Shown here: positions 18,153-28,489 of the stretch, one piece after another | Position numbering within the stretch: position 1 is the stretch's first letter | How the letters are laid out: each line of letters begins with the position of its first letter | Origin: Kaistella haifensis DSM 19056 | Lineage (GTDB): Bacteria; Bacteroidota; Bacteroidia; Flavobacteriales; Weeksellaceae | Assembly (NCBI RefSeq): GCF_000735695.2 | Contig: NZ_JASZ02000001.1 | Location: 124,001-188,000 of the forward strand | Length of the DNA stretch: 64,000 bases | Direction of reading: 5' to 3' | Program-made: the position numbers and the translations under genes | Notes under the pieces: model-generated | Databases searched by the model: none | The model's input: the letters and a program-made list of their open reading frames with translations, nothing else | What the model was told of the DNA's origin: nothing

Positions 18153-20165
18153 TTATTTATAACTTCTTGTTTTCACTTCGATATTTTCATAAACCAGGTC
18201 TTCTTTGTGCATTATTTCCTGATTAATGTCGTTTCCTTGGTATTCCCATGCGGCTACGTATTTGAAGTTTTCATCATCACGTTCCGCTTCACCTTCAGGT
18301 GTTGCGTGATCCCATCGGAAATGGCCTCCACAGGATTCTTCTCTTTTCAAAGCATCAATTGCCATCAATTGTCCTAATTCCAAGAAATCTGCAACTCTGA
18401 ATGCTTTTTCTAATTCAGGATTCATTTCGTCGTTGGAACCTGGAACCCTTACGTCTTTCCAAAATTCTTTTCTTACTTCTTCGATTTCAGAAATCGCTTC
18501 TCTCAAACCTTCCGGAGTTCTTCCCATTCCTACTTTGTTCCACATGATGTGGCCCAATTTTTTGTGGAAGTAATCTACGGAATGTTTTCCATTATTATTA
18601 AGGAAGAAATGGATTTTGTCTTTCACTTCTTTTTCAGCAGCGTCAAATTCTGCTGAGTTTGTAGGAATTGCTCCCGTTCTAATGTCTGCAGAAAGATAAT
18701 CGGCAATGGTATATGGAAGTACGAAATAACCATCCGCAAGACCTTGCATCAATGCAGATGCTCCTAATCTGTTTGCACCGTGGTCGGAGAAATTCGCCTC
18801 TCCAATCACGAAACATCCTGGAATGGTAGATTGCAAGTTGTAATCAACCCAAACTCCGCCCATGGTGTAGTGAACTGCCGGATAAATCTTCATTGGCGTT
18901 ACATAAGGATTGTCTGCCGTAATTTTTTCGTACATTACGAAAAGGTTTCCGTATTTTTCTTCGATCCAGGCTTTACCAAGATCGTAGATTTGTTGCGGAG
19001 AAGGATTATGAATATTTTTCTCTAAAGCCGCTTCATGTCCTTTTTTGATGATTTCTGTTGAGAAATCCAAAAAAACGCCTTCTTTTGTATCGTTGTTTTC
19101 GATTCCGTAACCCGCGTCACATCTTTCTTTTGCCGCTCTGGAAGCCACGTCACGAGGAACCAAGTTTCCAAAAGCCGGATATCTTCTTTCTAAATAATAA
19201 TCTCTGTTTTCTTCAGCGATATTTTCAGGTTTTAATTTTCCTGCGCGAATTGCTTCTGCATCTTCGATATTTTTTGGAACCCAAATTCTTCCTGAATTTC
19301 TTAACGATTCCGACATCAAAGTAAGTTTTGATTGCTGCGTTCCATGAACCGGAATACATGTCGGGTGAATTTGAACATAACAAGGATTTGCGAAATAAGC
19401 TCCTTTTTTATGAATTTTCCAAGATGCAGAAACGTTGGAACCCATCGCGTTTGTAGAAAGGAAATACACATTACCGTAACCTCCGGAGGCGATAACGACT
19501 GCGTGTGCAGAATGTCTCTCGATTTCTCCGGTAACAAGGTTTCTAGCAATAATCCCTCTTGCTTTTCCGTCAACAACTACCAATTCAAGCATTTCGTGAC
19601 GGTTGTACATTTTTATTTTTCCTTTTCCGATTTGTCGGCTCATTGCGGAATATGCTCCCAACAATAACTGTTGTCCGGTTTGTCCTTTTGCATAAAAAGT
19701 TCTTTTCACCTGCACACCACCGAAAGAACGGTTATCCAATTGTCCGCCGTATTCTCTACCGAAAGGAACACCTTGCGCAACACATTGGTCGATGATATTT
19801 CCGGAAACTTCTGCTAATCGATATACGTTTGCTTCTCTTGCGCGGTAATCGCCACCTTTTATCGTGTCGTAAAATAATCTATAAATAGAGTCGCCATCGT
19901 TTTGATAATTTTTTGCTGCGTTAATTCCACCTTGAGCCGCAATGGAGTGCGCTCTTCTTGGTGAATCTTGGTAGCAAAATGCTTTTACATTATAGCCTTG
20001 TTCCGCCAAAGTTGCGGCTGCAGAACCACCTGCAAGTCCGGTTCCCACCACAATAATATCAATTTTATCGCGGTTGTTTGGTGCAACCAAGTTCATGTGG
20101 TCTTTATGATTTTTCCATTTGTCCGCTAAAGGACCTGCCGGAATTTTTGAATCTAATTTGCTCAT
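18153..20165 (-). CDS. sdhA: Succinate dehydrogenase/fumarate reductase flavoprotein subunit
   Basis: 670 aa, the length expected for the Bacteroidota type. FAD-binding Rossmann motif [20 protein letters not shown] (about 40-59), the covalent FAD His region [15 protein letters not shown], substrate-site segments HPTCIPVHG and [12 protein letters not shown], and GGVWVDYNL in the capping region. It oxidises succinate to fumarate in the TCA cycle at the inner face of the cytoplasmic membrane. Co-transcribed with sdhC (56-bp spacer with heptamer repeats) and sdhB. Confidence 0.97.
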   Translation of the reverse strand: MSKLDSKIPAGPLADKWKNHKDHMNLVAPNNRDKIDIIVVGTGLAGGSAAATLAEQGYNVKAFCYQDSPRRAHSIAAQGGINAAKNYQNDGDSIYRLFYDTIKGGDYRAREANVYRLAEVSGNIIDQCVAQGVPFGREYGGQLDNRSFGGVQVKRTFYAKGQTGQQLLLGAYSAMSRQIGKGKIKMYNRHEMLELVVVDGKARGIIARNLVTGEIERHSAHAVVIASGGYGNVYFLSTNAMGSNVSASWKIHKKGAYFANPCYVQIHPTCIPVHGTQQSKLTLMSESLRNSGRIWVPKNIEDAEAIRAGKLKPENIAEENRDYYLERRYPAFGNLVPRDVASRAAKERCDAGYGIENNDTKEGVFLDFSTEIIKKGHEAALEKNIHNPSPQQIYDLGKAWIEEKYGNLFVMYEKITADNPYVTPMKIYPAVHYTMGGVWVDYNLQSTIPGCFVIGEANFSDHGANRLGASALMQGLADGYFVLPYTIADYLSADIRTGAIPTNSAEFDAAEKEVKDKIHFFLNNNGKHSVDYFHKKLGHIMWNKVGMGRTPEGLREAISEIEEVRKEFWKDVRVPGSNDEMNPELEKAFRVADFLELGQLMAIDALKREESCGGHFRWDHATPEGEAERDDENFKYVAAWEYQGNDINQEIMHKEDLVYENIEVKTRSYK

Positions 20166-20172
20166 TTTATAG

Positions 20173-20219
20173 AAATTTTAAATTTTAAACTTTAAATTTT
20201 AGAATACTTAAAACTTAAA
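20173..20219. repeat. Heptanucleotide arrays in the sdhC-sdhA spacer
   Basis: Four 7-bp units at 20173-20200 (AAATTTT, AAATTTT, AAACTTT, AAATTTT), a 5-bp gap, then two units ACTTAAA at 20206-20219 just before the sdhC stop. The arrays are roughly inverted to one another (AAACTTT against ACTTAAA), so a hairpin could form in the sdhC-sdhA message. The AT content makes chance pairing possible. Confidence 0.6.
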
Positions 20220-20221
20220 AT

Positions 20222-20884
20222 TTATTGAGTTAAAAAGTGATATACTGCAATGAAAATAAATCCTGCAGGAATAAGAATGGAATACCAAGCTCCCAAAGTT
20301 TTGATAACAGGAGTGTATTTCGGATGACGCGCTCCCACAGACTGGAAAGAAGATTGGAAACCATGCGCCAAATGCAATCCTAATAATACGAAAGAAATTA
20401 CATAAAAAACAACTCTCAGCGGGTCAGCAAATTTATCATGAAGTTCCGCCCAGAATCTTCCGTTATCCGGAGTATTGGCTTCAATGTACTTGAAGTTGAT
20501 TTCGTGCCACCAAAAATCATAAAGGTGTAATCCCAAAAAAGCTAAAACTACCAACCCGGAAATAATCATATTTCTCGACATCCAAGTAGAATTGGCTGAA
20601 CCTTGGTTTACTGCATATTTCACTGGTCTTGCGCTTCGGTTTTTTAATTCCAGAACAAATCCCATCACGAAATGGAACACCACTGCAAATCCCAAAATTG
20701 GCTGCATCAGGAACTGAATAAACGGGTTATAACCCATAAATTCCGATGCGGCATTAAAAGCTGAAGGGCTGCAAATTGAAAGTAAATTCACCGAAAGGTG
20801 CATGATAAGGAATATGAGCAAAAACATTGCAGACAATGCCATTGCGTACTTTCTACCGATAGTAGAACTTGTTAATCCTGCCAT
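20222..20884 (-). CDS. sdhC: Succinate dehydrogenase cytochrome b subunit (b558 type)
   Basis: 220 aa single membrane anchor with five predicted helices, the type-B complex II arrangement that binds two hemes b and needs no SdhD. Candidate axial histidines lie in the helices: MHLSVNLL, FHFVMGF, LHLYDFWWHE, LHLAHGFQ and VYHFL. It takes electrons from SdhB to menaquinone. First gene of sdhCAB, with a promoter about 30 bp upstream. Confidence 0.94.
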   Translation of the reverse strand: MAGLTSSTIGRKYAMALSAMFLLIFLIMHLSVNLLSICSPSAFNAASEFMGYNPFIQFLMQPILGFAVVFHFVMGFVLELKNRSARPVKYAVNQGSANSTWMSRNMIISGLVVLAFLGLHLYDFWWHEINFKYIEANTPDNGRFWAELHDKFADPLRVVFYVISFVLLGLHLAHGFQSSFQSVGARHPKYTPVIKTLGAWYSILIPAGFIFIAVYHFLTQ

Positions 20885-20910
20885 AATTAATGTTTAAATT
20901 TGAATTTCCA

Positions 20911-20940
20911 CAAAGTTAAAAAATTGTTAAGGTATCTAAA
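20911..20940 (-). promoter_or_regulatory. Bacteroidota-type promoter for sdhCAB
   Basis: On the minus strand TAACTTTG (20911-20918) matches TANNTTTG; TTTA (20937-20940) lies 18 nt upstream as an imperfect -33 element. The implied leader to the sdhC ATG is short (about 20 nt). Confidence 0.6.
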
Positions 20941-20996
20941 GGTGAGATTTATCAGATTTTTTTAGTTTGTAATCTTTCTAAATAATTTTTTTAACG

Positions 20997-22802
20997 TTAA
21001 TCAAAATCGTAATTTTTACCTTCAATTTGAACTTCGTGTACTCCTTTTGGTAAAATTTTAATCTCAAAATTCTGAACTCTTCTTGCCGTTAAATAAGGTT
21101 CAATAATATATTGTTGAACTTTCTCGGAATTCGATTTTTCTCTTAAAACAAAGATAACTTTACGATCTTTCTTTACAGAAACTATTTTCTCTTTAAAATA
21201 AGAATGTTCCAAAACCTCATCAATTTCAGCGGCTTTATAATTAAGCAAAAGTCGCAGTGCAAAGAAGATGAGAAGAAAATAAACAACTTTTGAAATGGTT
21301 TTCAGTTTCGGGTTCAAAATCGCAAATCTTAAAAACCAAACCACTGCAAAAGCGACCAAAACTTCCAAAAATGTCATTGGAAGCATTTTATGGAAAGCAA
21401 AATCGAAATCGGCAAACCAATGAATCATTTTCAAAGTAAAAATCACCACTTTATCGTAAATCAAATTCAACCATGAAAACTGAACGGAAAAGCCAATGAG
21501 CAAAGTCATTAACAATGAAAAAATAATGATAATTTCTGAAAAAGGAATCACCACCAAATTCGCAAAAATCGACACCAAAGAATATTGATGAAAATAATAA
21601 ATAACAATCGGAAGCGTTGCAATTTGTGCCGCAAAACTTACAGAAACGATATTGGCTAAGAAATTTTGAAAATTATTTTTGGGCTTTGGCAAGTATTTTA
21701 AAATCGGTTTGTTCAGCCAGAAAATTCCGAAAACCGCCACAAAACTCAGCTGAAAACCTACGTCAAAAAGCTGTTGTGTATCGAAAATGAGTAATCCGAT
21801 CGCTGCCAAAGCCATTGCATGAAGCAAATCTGGTTTTCGTTGCAAAATCACGAAAATATAATACGCAGAAATCATGATACAACTTCGCACCACCGAGCTT
21901 CCATAATCGATAAAAATCGCAAATGCCCAAATCAAAACCAAGGCAAAAACCATCTTGAAATTCCTAAATTTTGGAGGAAATACCCAATTTAAAACAAGCA
22001 AAATCAACCAGAAAATAATCGCCATGTGCGAACCGGAAATCGCCAAAACATGCATCAATCCGGATTTACTGAAATCCTGAACCGTCTCCTGATCCATCTC
22101 CGTCCGATCCGCAAGGATAATTCCTTTCGTGAATTCCCGCGATTTTTTACTGAATTCAGCAAGATCGATTTTACTTAAAGTTTCTAGTCTTTTTTGTTTG
22201 ATTTTTTCCGCGAAACTTAAATCATTTCGCAATCCAGATTTGAATGAATTAGGCAAATAAGCTTGAAAATAAATCTGTTTTCTTGCCAAATATTTTCCAT
22301 AATCAAACTGAAAATCATGATAAGGTTTTTGAAGCTGATTGATGTAAATTTCACCTTTATAATAGTGCAGAAAATCGAGTTCAATCTCGGATTTTGGTAC
22401 AGAAAGAACACTTAAAAAAGATTCTTTTCCTTTCCAAGCCGTGATTTCGTAACGACGATTTTTTTCGTTGGAATTTAGTTTTTTATTGATTTTGAAAACA
22501 ATATTTTCTTTGCTTTCAAGAATCGGCAAATCCGGTTTTTTCGAATGGAGATAATGCGAGAAAATACCGAGTGAAAAGAATAAAATAAACAACGAAACAT
22601 GGCGAGTTCGATGAGCATAAAATCCTTTAACAAAATAAATACATAATGATAAAAAGCTGCCTATCAATAAAATAAGGATAGAAAATCGCTGCAACGAAAA
22701 ATAATCCTGAAAAAAAATTCCCAGAATAAAGCAAATGCACAGAATAAGTAATGGCTGCTTTTGCAATTTATTTTCAATTACAATTAAACCACGATTACAC
22801 AA
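20997..22802 (-). CDS. comEC: ComEC/Rec2 family competence/membrane protein
   Basis: About 601 aa polytopic membrane protein. N-terminal hydrophobic helices and DUF4131-like OB region (about 30-190), then the Competence domain with the diagnostic LAISGSHMAII (about 248-258) and DYGSSVVRSCIM. No C-terminal metallo-beta-lactamase domain is present, as in many short ComEC forms of Bacteroidota. The family carries single-stranded DNA across the inner membrane in competent bacteria; whether this strain is competent is not shown. No ATG is available near the start: translation probably begins at TTG 22802 (8 bp after lpxB stops) or TTG 22766. Same operon as lpxB. Confidence 0.87.
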   Translation of the reverse strand: MCNRGLIVIENKLQKQPLLILCICFILGIFFQDYFSLQRFSILILLIGSFLSLCIYFVKGFYAHRTRHVSLFILFFSLGIFSHYLHSKKPDLPILESKENIVFKINKKLNSNEKNRRYEITAWKGKESFLSVLSVPKSEIELDFLHYYKGEIYINQLQKPYHDFQFDYGKYLARKQIYFQAYLPNSFKSGLRNDLSFAEKIKQKRLETLSKIDLAEFSKKSREFTKGIILADRTEMDQETVQDFSKSGLMHVLAISGSHMAIIFWLILLVLNWVFPPKFRNFKMVFALVLIWAFAIFIDYGSSVVRSCIMISAYYIFVILQRKPDLLHAMALAAIGLLIFDTQQLFDVGFQLSFVAVFGIFWLNKPILKYLPKPKNNFQNFLANIVSVSFAAQIATLPIVIYYFHQYSLVSIFANLVVIPFSEIIIIFSLLMTLLIGFSVQFSWLNLIYDKVVIFTLKMIHWFADFDFAFHKMLPMTFLEVLVAFAVVWFLRFAILNPKLKTISKVVYFLLIFFALRLLLNYKAAEIDEVLEHSYFKEKIVSVKKDRKVIFVLREKSNSEKVQQYIIEPYLTARRVQNFEIKILPKGVHEVQIEGKNYDFD

Positions 22803-22809
22803 GAAAAAG

Positions 22810-23916
22810 TCAGCTTTTCACGATAATTTCAGCAGCATGATCACTCGCTCCTTTTCCACCGAGTTTTTCGCGGAGAAGTTCAAAGTCCTGCAATATTTTT
22901 TCGCGCTTTTCCCCTTCCAAAATTTGCTGAAGTTCTTTCACCAAATTTTCAGTATTCAGCTCTTTTTGAATCAATTCCGTTACTACTTCGCGATCCATAA
23001 TTAAATTTACCAAGGAAATAAATTTAATATTTTTCACTACTCTTTTCCCGATTTCATAGGAAATTCTGCTGCTTCGATAGCAAACTACTTCCGGAATATT
23101 GAGAAGAGCGGTTTCCAAAGTCGCCGTTCCGGACGTTACCAAAGCTGCCCGCGAACATCGCAATAAATCATAAGTTTTATTAGAAACAAAATGCACATCA
23201 TCATCTACAAATTTGCTATAAAATTCTTTAGTCAAACTCGGTGCGCCGGCAATTACAAACTGATAATTTTTAAAAAAAGGACGCACGGAAAGCATTAAAG
23301 CCAACATTTTTTCGACTTCTTGTTCACGAGAACCAGGCAAAAGCGCGATGATTTCTTTCTCGTTCAAACCATGTTCTTTTTTGAAATCTTCTGCAGAAAT
23401 TTCCGTCAAATCGGAAATTGCATCGAGCAAAGGATAACCTACGAAATGCGCATCAACACGATGTTTTTTATAAAATTCTTTCTCAAAAGGAAGAATCACA
23501 AGCATTTCATCAACAAAGTTTTTTATTTTTTCAACGCGACCTTCTTTCCATGCCCAAAGTTGCGGAGAAATATAATAAATGACTTTAATTCCCAACGATT
23601 TTGCGAACTCGGCAATTCTTAAATTAAATCCCGGATAATCTACCAAAACCAACACATCTGGTTGATAATCAGCAATATCTTTTTTACAAAACTTAATATT
23701 TCCAAGAATCGTTTTTAGGTTTTTCGCCACTTCCAAAAATCCCATGAAAGCCAAATCTTTATAATGCTTCACCGGCGGAAAACCCGCAACATCCGCCATC
23801 AAATCTCCTCCCCAAAACCGAAATTCAGCGGTAGAATCCTTTTTCAAAATCGACTTCATTAAATTAGAAGCATGTAAATCTCCGGACGCTTCCCCTGCGA
23901 TGATATAGTATTTCAC
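22810..23916 (-). CDS. lpxB: Lipid-A-disaccharide synthase
   Basis: GT19 glycosyltransferase joining UDP-2,3-diacylglucosamine and lipid X to make the lipid A disaccharide. 368 aa when started at the GTG at 23916, giving VKYYIIAGEASGDLHAS, the normal LpxB beginning; the frame is open further upstream but only from a TTG. Signatures: GEASGDLHA, FWGGDLM, DYPGFNLRIA, ISPQLWAWKEGR, LLPGSREQEV and TSGTATLETAL. Inner-leaflet membrane-associated. The start region faces the DUF2480 gene divergently. Confidence 0.94.
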   Translation of the reverse strand: MKYYIIAGEASGDLHASNLMKSILKKDSTAEFRFWGGDLMADVAGFPPVKHYKDLAFMGFLEVAKNLKTILGNIKFCKKDIADYQPDVLVLVDYPGFNLRIAEFAKSLGIKVIYYISPQLWAWKEGRVEKIKNFVDEMLVILPFEKEFYKKHRVDAHFVGYPLLDAISDLTEISAEDFKKEHGLNEKEIIALLPGSREQEVEKMLALMLSVRPFFKNYQFVIAGAPSLTKEFYSKFVDDDVHFVSNKTYDLLRCSRAALVTSGTATLETALLNIPEVVCYRSSRISYEIGKRVVKNIKFISLVNLIMDREVVTELIQKELNTENLVKELQQILEGEKREKILQDFELLREKLGGKGASDHAAEIIVKS

Positions 23917-23958
23917 GTGGTAAAAAGTTGTAATTTTGCTCAAAGATAAAGATAAAAA

Positions 23959-24468
23959 ATGTCAGAAGAATTTGAAATAAAAAATAAAGTTGCAGAAAGT
24001 GGTTTGATTAATTTCGACCTTTCTACCTTGATCCCAAAAGGAAAAAGAATAGGCATTGACCTTAAAGACTTCCTTTTCGAAGGTTTGATTTTAAAAGAAA
24101 AAGACTTTCGCGAAAAAATAGCGGCACTCAATCCTCAAGATTTTGAAGATGCATACCTTTATATTTACAACTCTGCAGATGCGATTGTACCACTTTGGGC
24201 ATACTTCCTGATCACCGCAAAACTGACGGATGTTGCTAAAAAAATCGTGTTTGGAAACCGTGAAGATTTGGAAGTTTTATTAATGCATAACGCCATTCAA
24301 ACCTATGATTTCAGCGAGATGAACGGAAAAAGAGTTTTGGTAAAAGGATGCAGCGACCAATCGATTCCTGAAAATGCGTATATCGAATTGGTGGAGCAGC
24401 TGAAACCGCTCGTGAAATCACTGATGTTTGGCGAAGCATGTTCCAATGTTCCAATTTTTAAAAATTAA
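23959..24468 (+). CDS. DUF2480 family protein
   Basis: 169 aa soluble protein with no signal peptide. Features of the Bacteroidota DUF2480 family: SGLINFDLSTL near the start, then DLKDFLFEGLILKEKDFRE and the conserved C-terminal KGCSDQSIPENAYIEL ... MFGEACSNVPI with two Cys. Function unknown. ATG 23959 is 43 bp from the divergent lpxB start; TAATTTTG at 23931-23938 could be the -7 element of its promoter. Confidence 0.85.
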   Translation: MSEEFEIKNKVAESGLINFDLSTLIPKGKRIGIDLKDFLFEGLILKEKDFREKIAALNPQDFEDAYLYIYNSADAIVPLWAYFLITAKLTDVAKKIVFGNREDLEVLLMHNAIQTYDFSEMNGKRVLVKGCSDQSIPENAYIELVEQLKPLVKSLMFGEACSNVPIFKN

Positions 24469-24579
24469 ATTAAAATATTCATCAAAAACTTTAACAATAC
24501 TTTATCAGTTTAGAAAAGCATCTCGGTCGATTTTTTGTTAAATTTGATTTTCATATTTAATCACAAAAAAATACAAACT

Positions 24580-25242
24580 ATGAGTTTAATTGATTTAATC
24601 ACCGGAAACGCCGGAAACCAAGTAGCGACACAAGCCGAAAATAAATTCGGCATTAGCAAGAACCAAATTATTGCACTTTTAGCAGTTGCTTCGCCTTTGG
24701 TTATTTCTTATTTAAGAAAAAAATCACAAGAAGATCCCAATGAGGCAGAGGCTTTAAATAACGCTTTAGATAAAGACCACGACGGAAGTATCCTCGGTGA
24801 TCCTTCGCAAGTAGAAGCACGCCAACAAGAAGGTGGTTCTATTTTGGATCACATTTTCGGAGGTCAAAAAGCTACCGTAGAAAATCAACTTTCTCAGAAT
24901 ACCGGAATTTCAATAGACAAAATCGGACCTATTTTGGCAATGTTGGCACCTGTAATTATGGGTTATATTGGTAAACAGAAACAATCAAATGGTGTAACTT
25001 CCGGTGGAGGTCTAGGTGATTTGTTGGGTGGAATTTTAGGTGGCGCGCAAAGCCAAGCTCAAGCTGAACCATCAAACCCATTGAATGATATTTTAGGTAG
25101 CGTTTTAGGTGGTTCACAAGCCAATAATTCTGGGAATCCTTTGAATGATATTTTGGGGTCTGTTCTTGGAGGAAGTAATCAGCAACAGCAATCACAAGGT
25201 GGATTAGGTGGATTATTAGGAAGCATTTTAGGCGGAAAATAA
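24580..25242 (+). CDS. DUF937 domain protein, Gly-rich tail
   Basis: 220 aa from ATG 24580 (MSLIDLITGNAGNQ); an earlier TTG in frame would only add non-conserved residues. The first 130 residues match the DUF937/YidB-like pattern (helical, GISKNQIIALLAVASPLVISYL, then GISIDKIGPILAMLAPVIMGYI). The last third is a low-complexity repeat of GGxLGDLLGGILG-like and NPLNDILGSVLGG units. Cytoplasmic or membrane-associated; role not established. Closed by the bidirectional terminator at 25276. Confidence 0.8.
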   Translation: MSLIDLITGNAGNQVATQAENKFGISKNQIIALLAVASPLVISYLRKKSQEDPNEAEALNNALDKDHDGSILGDPSQVEARQQEGGSILDHIFGGQKATVENQLSQNTGISIDKIGPILAMLAPVIMGYIGKQKQSNGVTSGGGLGDLLGGILGGAQSQAQAEPSNPLNDILGSVLGGSQANNSGNPLNDILGSVLGGSNQQQQSQGGLGGLLGSILGGK

Positions 25243-25275
25243 ATTCTCCTCGTTCAAAATAGAATTAAATTTAAG

Positions 25276-25303
25276 AAACCGAAGATTATTCTTCGGTTTT
25301 TTT
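25276..25303. terminator. Bidirectional terminator between DUF937 and THX genes
   Basis: AAACCGAAG (25276-25284), loop ATTATT, CTTCGGTTT (25291-25299), then Ts to 25303. It ends the plus-strand DUF937 gene. The right half and the loop lie within the last codons of the minus-strand THX gene, whose stop codon sits in the loop. Confidence 0.85.
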
Positions 25304-25552
25304 AGTTTTCTTAGCTTTTGTCTCCGCTTTTTCAGCTTTTTGTTTCGTGTCAGAATGTACTTCGGCATTTTCAGATTTTCCTGTAGGATATCCCACTTCT
25401 TTTCTTACTTTAACTTTCGAATCTTTCTTTTCCTCTTCATTCAAAACCTTTACCGGAATACTCTTAACGGATTTCGATTTTCGCGGTCTTCTTTTACCAT
25501 AAGTTCCTGCAAAGATCTTTCCACGTCTTGATTTTTGATCTCCTTTTCCCAT
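25286..25552 (-). CDS. 30S ribosomal protein THX-like, extended form
   Basis: 88 aa from ATG 25552 ([20 protein letters not shown]); an ATG at 25585 is also in frame. The first 26 residues are the THX (bTHX) signature: a very basic peptide that in Thermus lies in the head of the 30S subunit. Unlike the short Thermus protein, this one continues with about 60 residues of Lys/Glu-rich low-complexity tail ([28 protein letters not shown]). Convergent with the DUF937 gene, sharing its terminator. Confidence 0.82.
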   Translation of the reverse strand: MGKGDQKSRRGKIFAGTYGKRRPRKSKSVKSIPVKVLNEEEKKDSKVKVRKEVGYPTGKSENAEVHSDTKQKAEKAETKAKKTKKTEE

Positions 25553-25713
25553 AATTAAACTATTTTTTGATGTTGATTTCTTCAAAGTTAACTAAAAAAA
25601 CCCCAAAGCGAATCTTAAAAAATCATAAATTTTAAAGTTTACATACTATCAATCACTACTTTACTAAAATTCCTTTAGCCCAAAAATCACTTCTTACAGT
25701 CGTTCAAAAAACT

Positions 25714-25721
25714 TATCTTTG
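25714..25721 (+). promoter_or_regulatory. Putative -7 element of the aspS promoter
   Basis: TATCTTTG matches TANNTTTG 38 bp before the aspS ATG. The expected -33 TTTG is not clear at 19 nt upstream (TTCT), so the call is tentative. Confidence 0.45.
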
Positions 25722-25759
25722 CGCTTGCAAAATAGATTAACTCAAATATCCTAAAAAAT

Positions 25760-27514
25760 ATGTTTCGGACGCACACCAACGGAGAACTTACCTTACAGAA
25801 TCTTGATCAAATTGTTACCCTTTCGGGCTGGGTTCAGACCATCCGAGACAAAGGATTTATGATTTGGATCGATCTTCGGGATCGCTACGGAATCACACAA
25901 TTGGTACTTGATCAAGAACGTTCATCGGCTGAATTAATAGAAGAAGCTAAAAAGCTCGGACGTGAATTCGTGATTCAGGTTGAAGGAAAAGTCATTGAAA
26001 GAGTTTCAAAAAACCCAAATATTCCTACAGGCGAAATAGAAATTTTAGTTGAAAATTTAACGATTTTAAATGAATCTCAACTTCCGCCATTCACCATCGA
26101 AGACGAAACCGACGGCGGCGAAGAACTGAGAATGAAATACAGATATTTGGACATCCGCAGAAATCCGGTAAAAGACAAACTTATTTTCCGCCATAAAATG
26201 GCACAAAAAGTAAGAAATTACCTTTCTGACCAAAATTTTATCGAGGTAGAAACTCCGGTTCTCATTAAATCTACTCCGGAAGGAGCGAGAGATTTTGTGG
26301 TTCCGAGCAGAATGAATCCGGGCCAGTTTTATGCGCTTCCGCAATCGCCACAAACTTTCAAGCAACTGTTAATGATTGGCGGAATGGACCGTTATTTCCA
26401 AATAGTAAAATGTTTCCGTGACGAAGATTTGCGTGCAGACAGACAACCGGAATTTACCCAAATCGATTGCGAAATGGCATTTGTAGAACAGGAAGATGTT
26501 TTGGAGATTTTTGAAGGAATGACCGCAACTTTATTGAAAGATATCACCGGTAACGATTTCGGGAAATTCCCAAGAATGACCTTCGCGGACGCCATGAAAA
26601 AATACGGAAACGACAAACCTGACATCCGTTTCGGAATGGAATTCGTGGAAGTAAATGAATTGGTAAAAGGCAAAGATTTCAAAATTTTTGATGACGCAGA
26701 ATTGGTCGTTGGAATCAACGTGGAAGGTTGTGCCGATTATACCAGAAAACAAATTGATGAGCTGATTGATTGGGTAAAACGCCCACAAATCGGCGCTTCA
26801 GGAATGGTTTGGATTAAATTCCAAAATGATGGCGTTGTAACTTCGTCTGTAAATAAATTCTATTCCGAAGAAGATTTGCAGCGTGTCGCGGCTGCCTTTA
26901 ATGCAAAAGCAGGAGATTTAATCTTCCTCATGTCCGGAAACGAAAATAAAGTAAGAACTCAACTTTCTGCGCTGAGAATGGAATTGGGTAACCGTTTGGG
27001 TTTAAGAAATCCAAAAGAATTTGCACCGCTTTGGGTAATCGATTTCCCACTGTTGGAATGGGATGAAGAAACAGGACGTTATCACGCAATGCACCATCCT
27101 TTCACTTCACCAAAACCGGAAGATTTGGAACTCATTCATACTGAACCCGGAAAAGTTCGCGCCAATGCTTATGATTTGGTCTTGAACGGAAATGAAATCG
27201 GAGGCGGTTCTGTAAGAATTTTCGATAAAGATTTGCAGAGCAGAATGTTCGATTTGTTAGGATTCACCAAAGAAGAAGCTGAAGCACAATTCGGATTTTT
27301 GATGAACGCATTTAAATACGGAGCACCACCTCATGCTGGTTTGGCTTTTGGTTTTGACCGATTAGTAGCGATTTTAGATGGAAATGAAGTGATCCGAGAT
27401 TACATCGCATTCCCGAAAAACAATTCCGGAAGAGACGTGATGATCGATGCACCGAGTCCGATTGCGGATTTGCAGTTGGAAGAATTGGCATTAAAAGTTG
27501 ATATAAAGGAATAA
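25760..27514 (+). CDS. aspS: Aspartyl-tRNA synthetase
   Basis: Class IIb synthetase, 584 aa, bacterial type: OB anticodon-binding domain (about 1-105), catalytic core with motif 2 region [18 protein letters not shown], the GAD insertion (about 280-400), and motif 3 [13 protein letters not shown] near the C-terminus. Joins aspartate to tRNA-Asp in the cytoplasm. tRNA-dependent amidation cannot be judged from one gene. Monocistronic on the plus strand. Confidence 0.97.
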   Translation: MFRTHTNGELTLQNLDQIVTLSGWVQTIRDKGFMIWIDLRDRYGITQLVLDQERSSAELIEEAKKLGREFVIQVEGKVIERVSKNPNIPTGEIEILVENLTILNESQLPPFTIEDETDGGEELRMKYRYLDIRRNPVKDKLIFRHKMAQKVRNYLSDQNFIEVETPVLIKSTPEGARDFVVPSRMNPGQFYALPQSPQTFKQLLMIGGMDRYFQIVKCFRDEDLRADRQPEFTQIDCEMAFVEQEDVLEIFEGMTATLLKDITGNDFGKFPRMTFADAMKKYGNDKPDIRFGMEFVEVNELVKGKDFKIFDDAELVVGINVEGCADYTRKQIDELIDWVKRPQIGASGMVWIKFQNDGVVTSSVNKFYSEEDLQRVAAAFNAKAGDLIFLMSGNENKVRTQLSALRMELGNRLGLRNPKEFAPLWVIDFPLLEWDEETGRYHAMHHPFTSPKPEDLELIHTEPGKVRANAYDLVLNGNEIGGGSVRIFDKDLQSRMFDLLGFTKEEAEAQFGFLMNAFKYGAPPHAGLAFGFDRLVAILDGNEVIRDYIAFPKNNSGRDVMIDAPSPIADLQLEELALKVDIKE

Positions 27515-27677
27515 CTATTTAAACGTAAAGTTTAATTGTTTAGCGTTTTATTGTAGAAAGCAAAATTGCTTTTCCTTCAAATCCAAGCGAATGTTTTATG
27601 AAAATTTACTCGCTCTTTGATTACTAAAATGTTCAAAATTTTAAAGTATTCTGGTTTAAAGAATTTCCAAAAATACA

Positions 27678-27705
27678 GAAGCAATCTCAACAATGGGATT
27701 GCTTC
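27678..27705 (+). terminator. Hairpin after aspS, possible terminator
   Basis: GAAGCAATC (27678-27686) pairs with GATTGCTTC (27697-27705); an interrupted T tract (TCATTTTT) follows on the plus strand. It lies between convergent aspS and the SDR gene. Confidence 0.55.
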
Positions 27706-27741
27706 GTCATTTTTACGAAAAATCAGCGCAGTGACAACATA

Positions 27742-28482
27742 TTATGGCAACTTCGCCACCAAGCTTTCCGGCAGATTTTTCAGAATTAAATAAATCGCTT
27801 TCCATTTAATATTAGGGACATTGACAAAAGAATTTCCAACATTCACAATTTTTTTAGCAACATAATCCGGTTCCATCATTAAAGATTCGTTCAATTGTAA
27901 ACCTTCATTAATTTTACTTCGGATGTAACCCAACACAAAAACATTTACCTTAATATTTCTTGAAGAAAGTTTCTGGCGAAGTCCGGCAAGATAAATGGTA
28001 AAGGCCGATTTTGTGCTTCCATAAACGAAATTACTTTTTCGTCCTCGCACTCCCGAAAGCGAGGACAAGCCGATAATTTTTTCTAAATTTTTGTTGGATA
28101 TGTCCATCGCAATAATATTCAAAATAGAAACTGCACCGCAATAATTGGTGTGCATCATCGTCAAGGTTTTTTCAAAATCTTGAAAAGCCTCGTGGTTTTG
28201 CACCAAAAATCCGGCTGAATACAGAACGATGTTTGGTTTGAAAGGCAATTCACTATAAAACTTTTGATGGGAAGCGAAATCCACCGCATCAAAATACAGC
28301 AAATCCACTTGATCAGCATTCAGATGATTTTCTTTAATGAATTTCTCCATCGATTCTAAATTTCTCGAAGCCATCATCACGCGGAAATCTTTTTGTAGAT
28401 ACAGTTTCGCACACTCTTTCGCCACGTCGGAATTGGCCCCTAAAATCAAAACACTTTTTTCTGAATTCATTTGAAATTTCAA
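27742..28482 (-). CDS. SDR family oxidoreductase
   Basis: 246 aa short-chain dehydrogenase/reductase. Rossmann start VLILGANSDVAKECAKLYL (a variant of GxxxGxG, as GANSD), Asn-Ala-Gly equivalent LYSAGFL, catalytic Ser in GLSSLSG, and Y-x-x-x-K as YGSTKSAF. The variant glycine motif is seen in the DprE2-like and rhizopine-type SDRs, so the cofactor preference is uncertain. Two in-frame ATGs (28482, 28470) are possible. It is last of a four-gene run paaZ - SMUG2 - enoyl-CoA hydratase - SDR, 7 bp after the hydratase. Substrate unknown. Confidence 0.85.
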   Translation of the reverse strand: MKFQMNSEKSVLILGANSDVAKECAKLYLQKDFRVMMASRNLESMEKFIKENHLNADQVDLLYFDAVDFASHQKFYSELPFKPNIVLYSAGFLVQNHEAFQDFEKTLTMMHTNYCGAVSILNIIAMDISNKNLEKIIGLSSLSGVRGRKSNFVYGSTKSAFTIYLAGLRQKLSSRNIKVNVFVLGYIRSKINEGLQLNESLMMEPDYVAKKIVNVGNSFVNVPNIKWKAIYLILKNLPESLVAKLP

Positions 28483-28489
28483 GAGAGTT

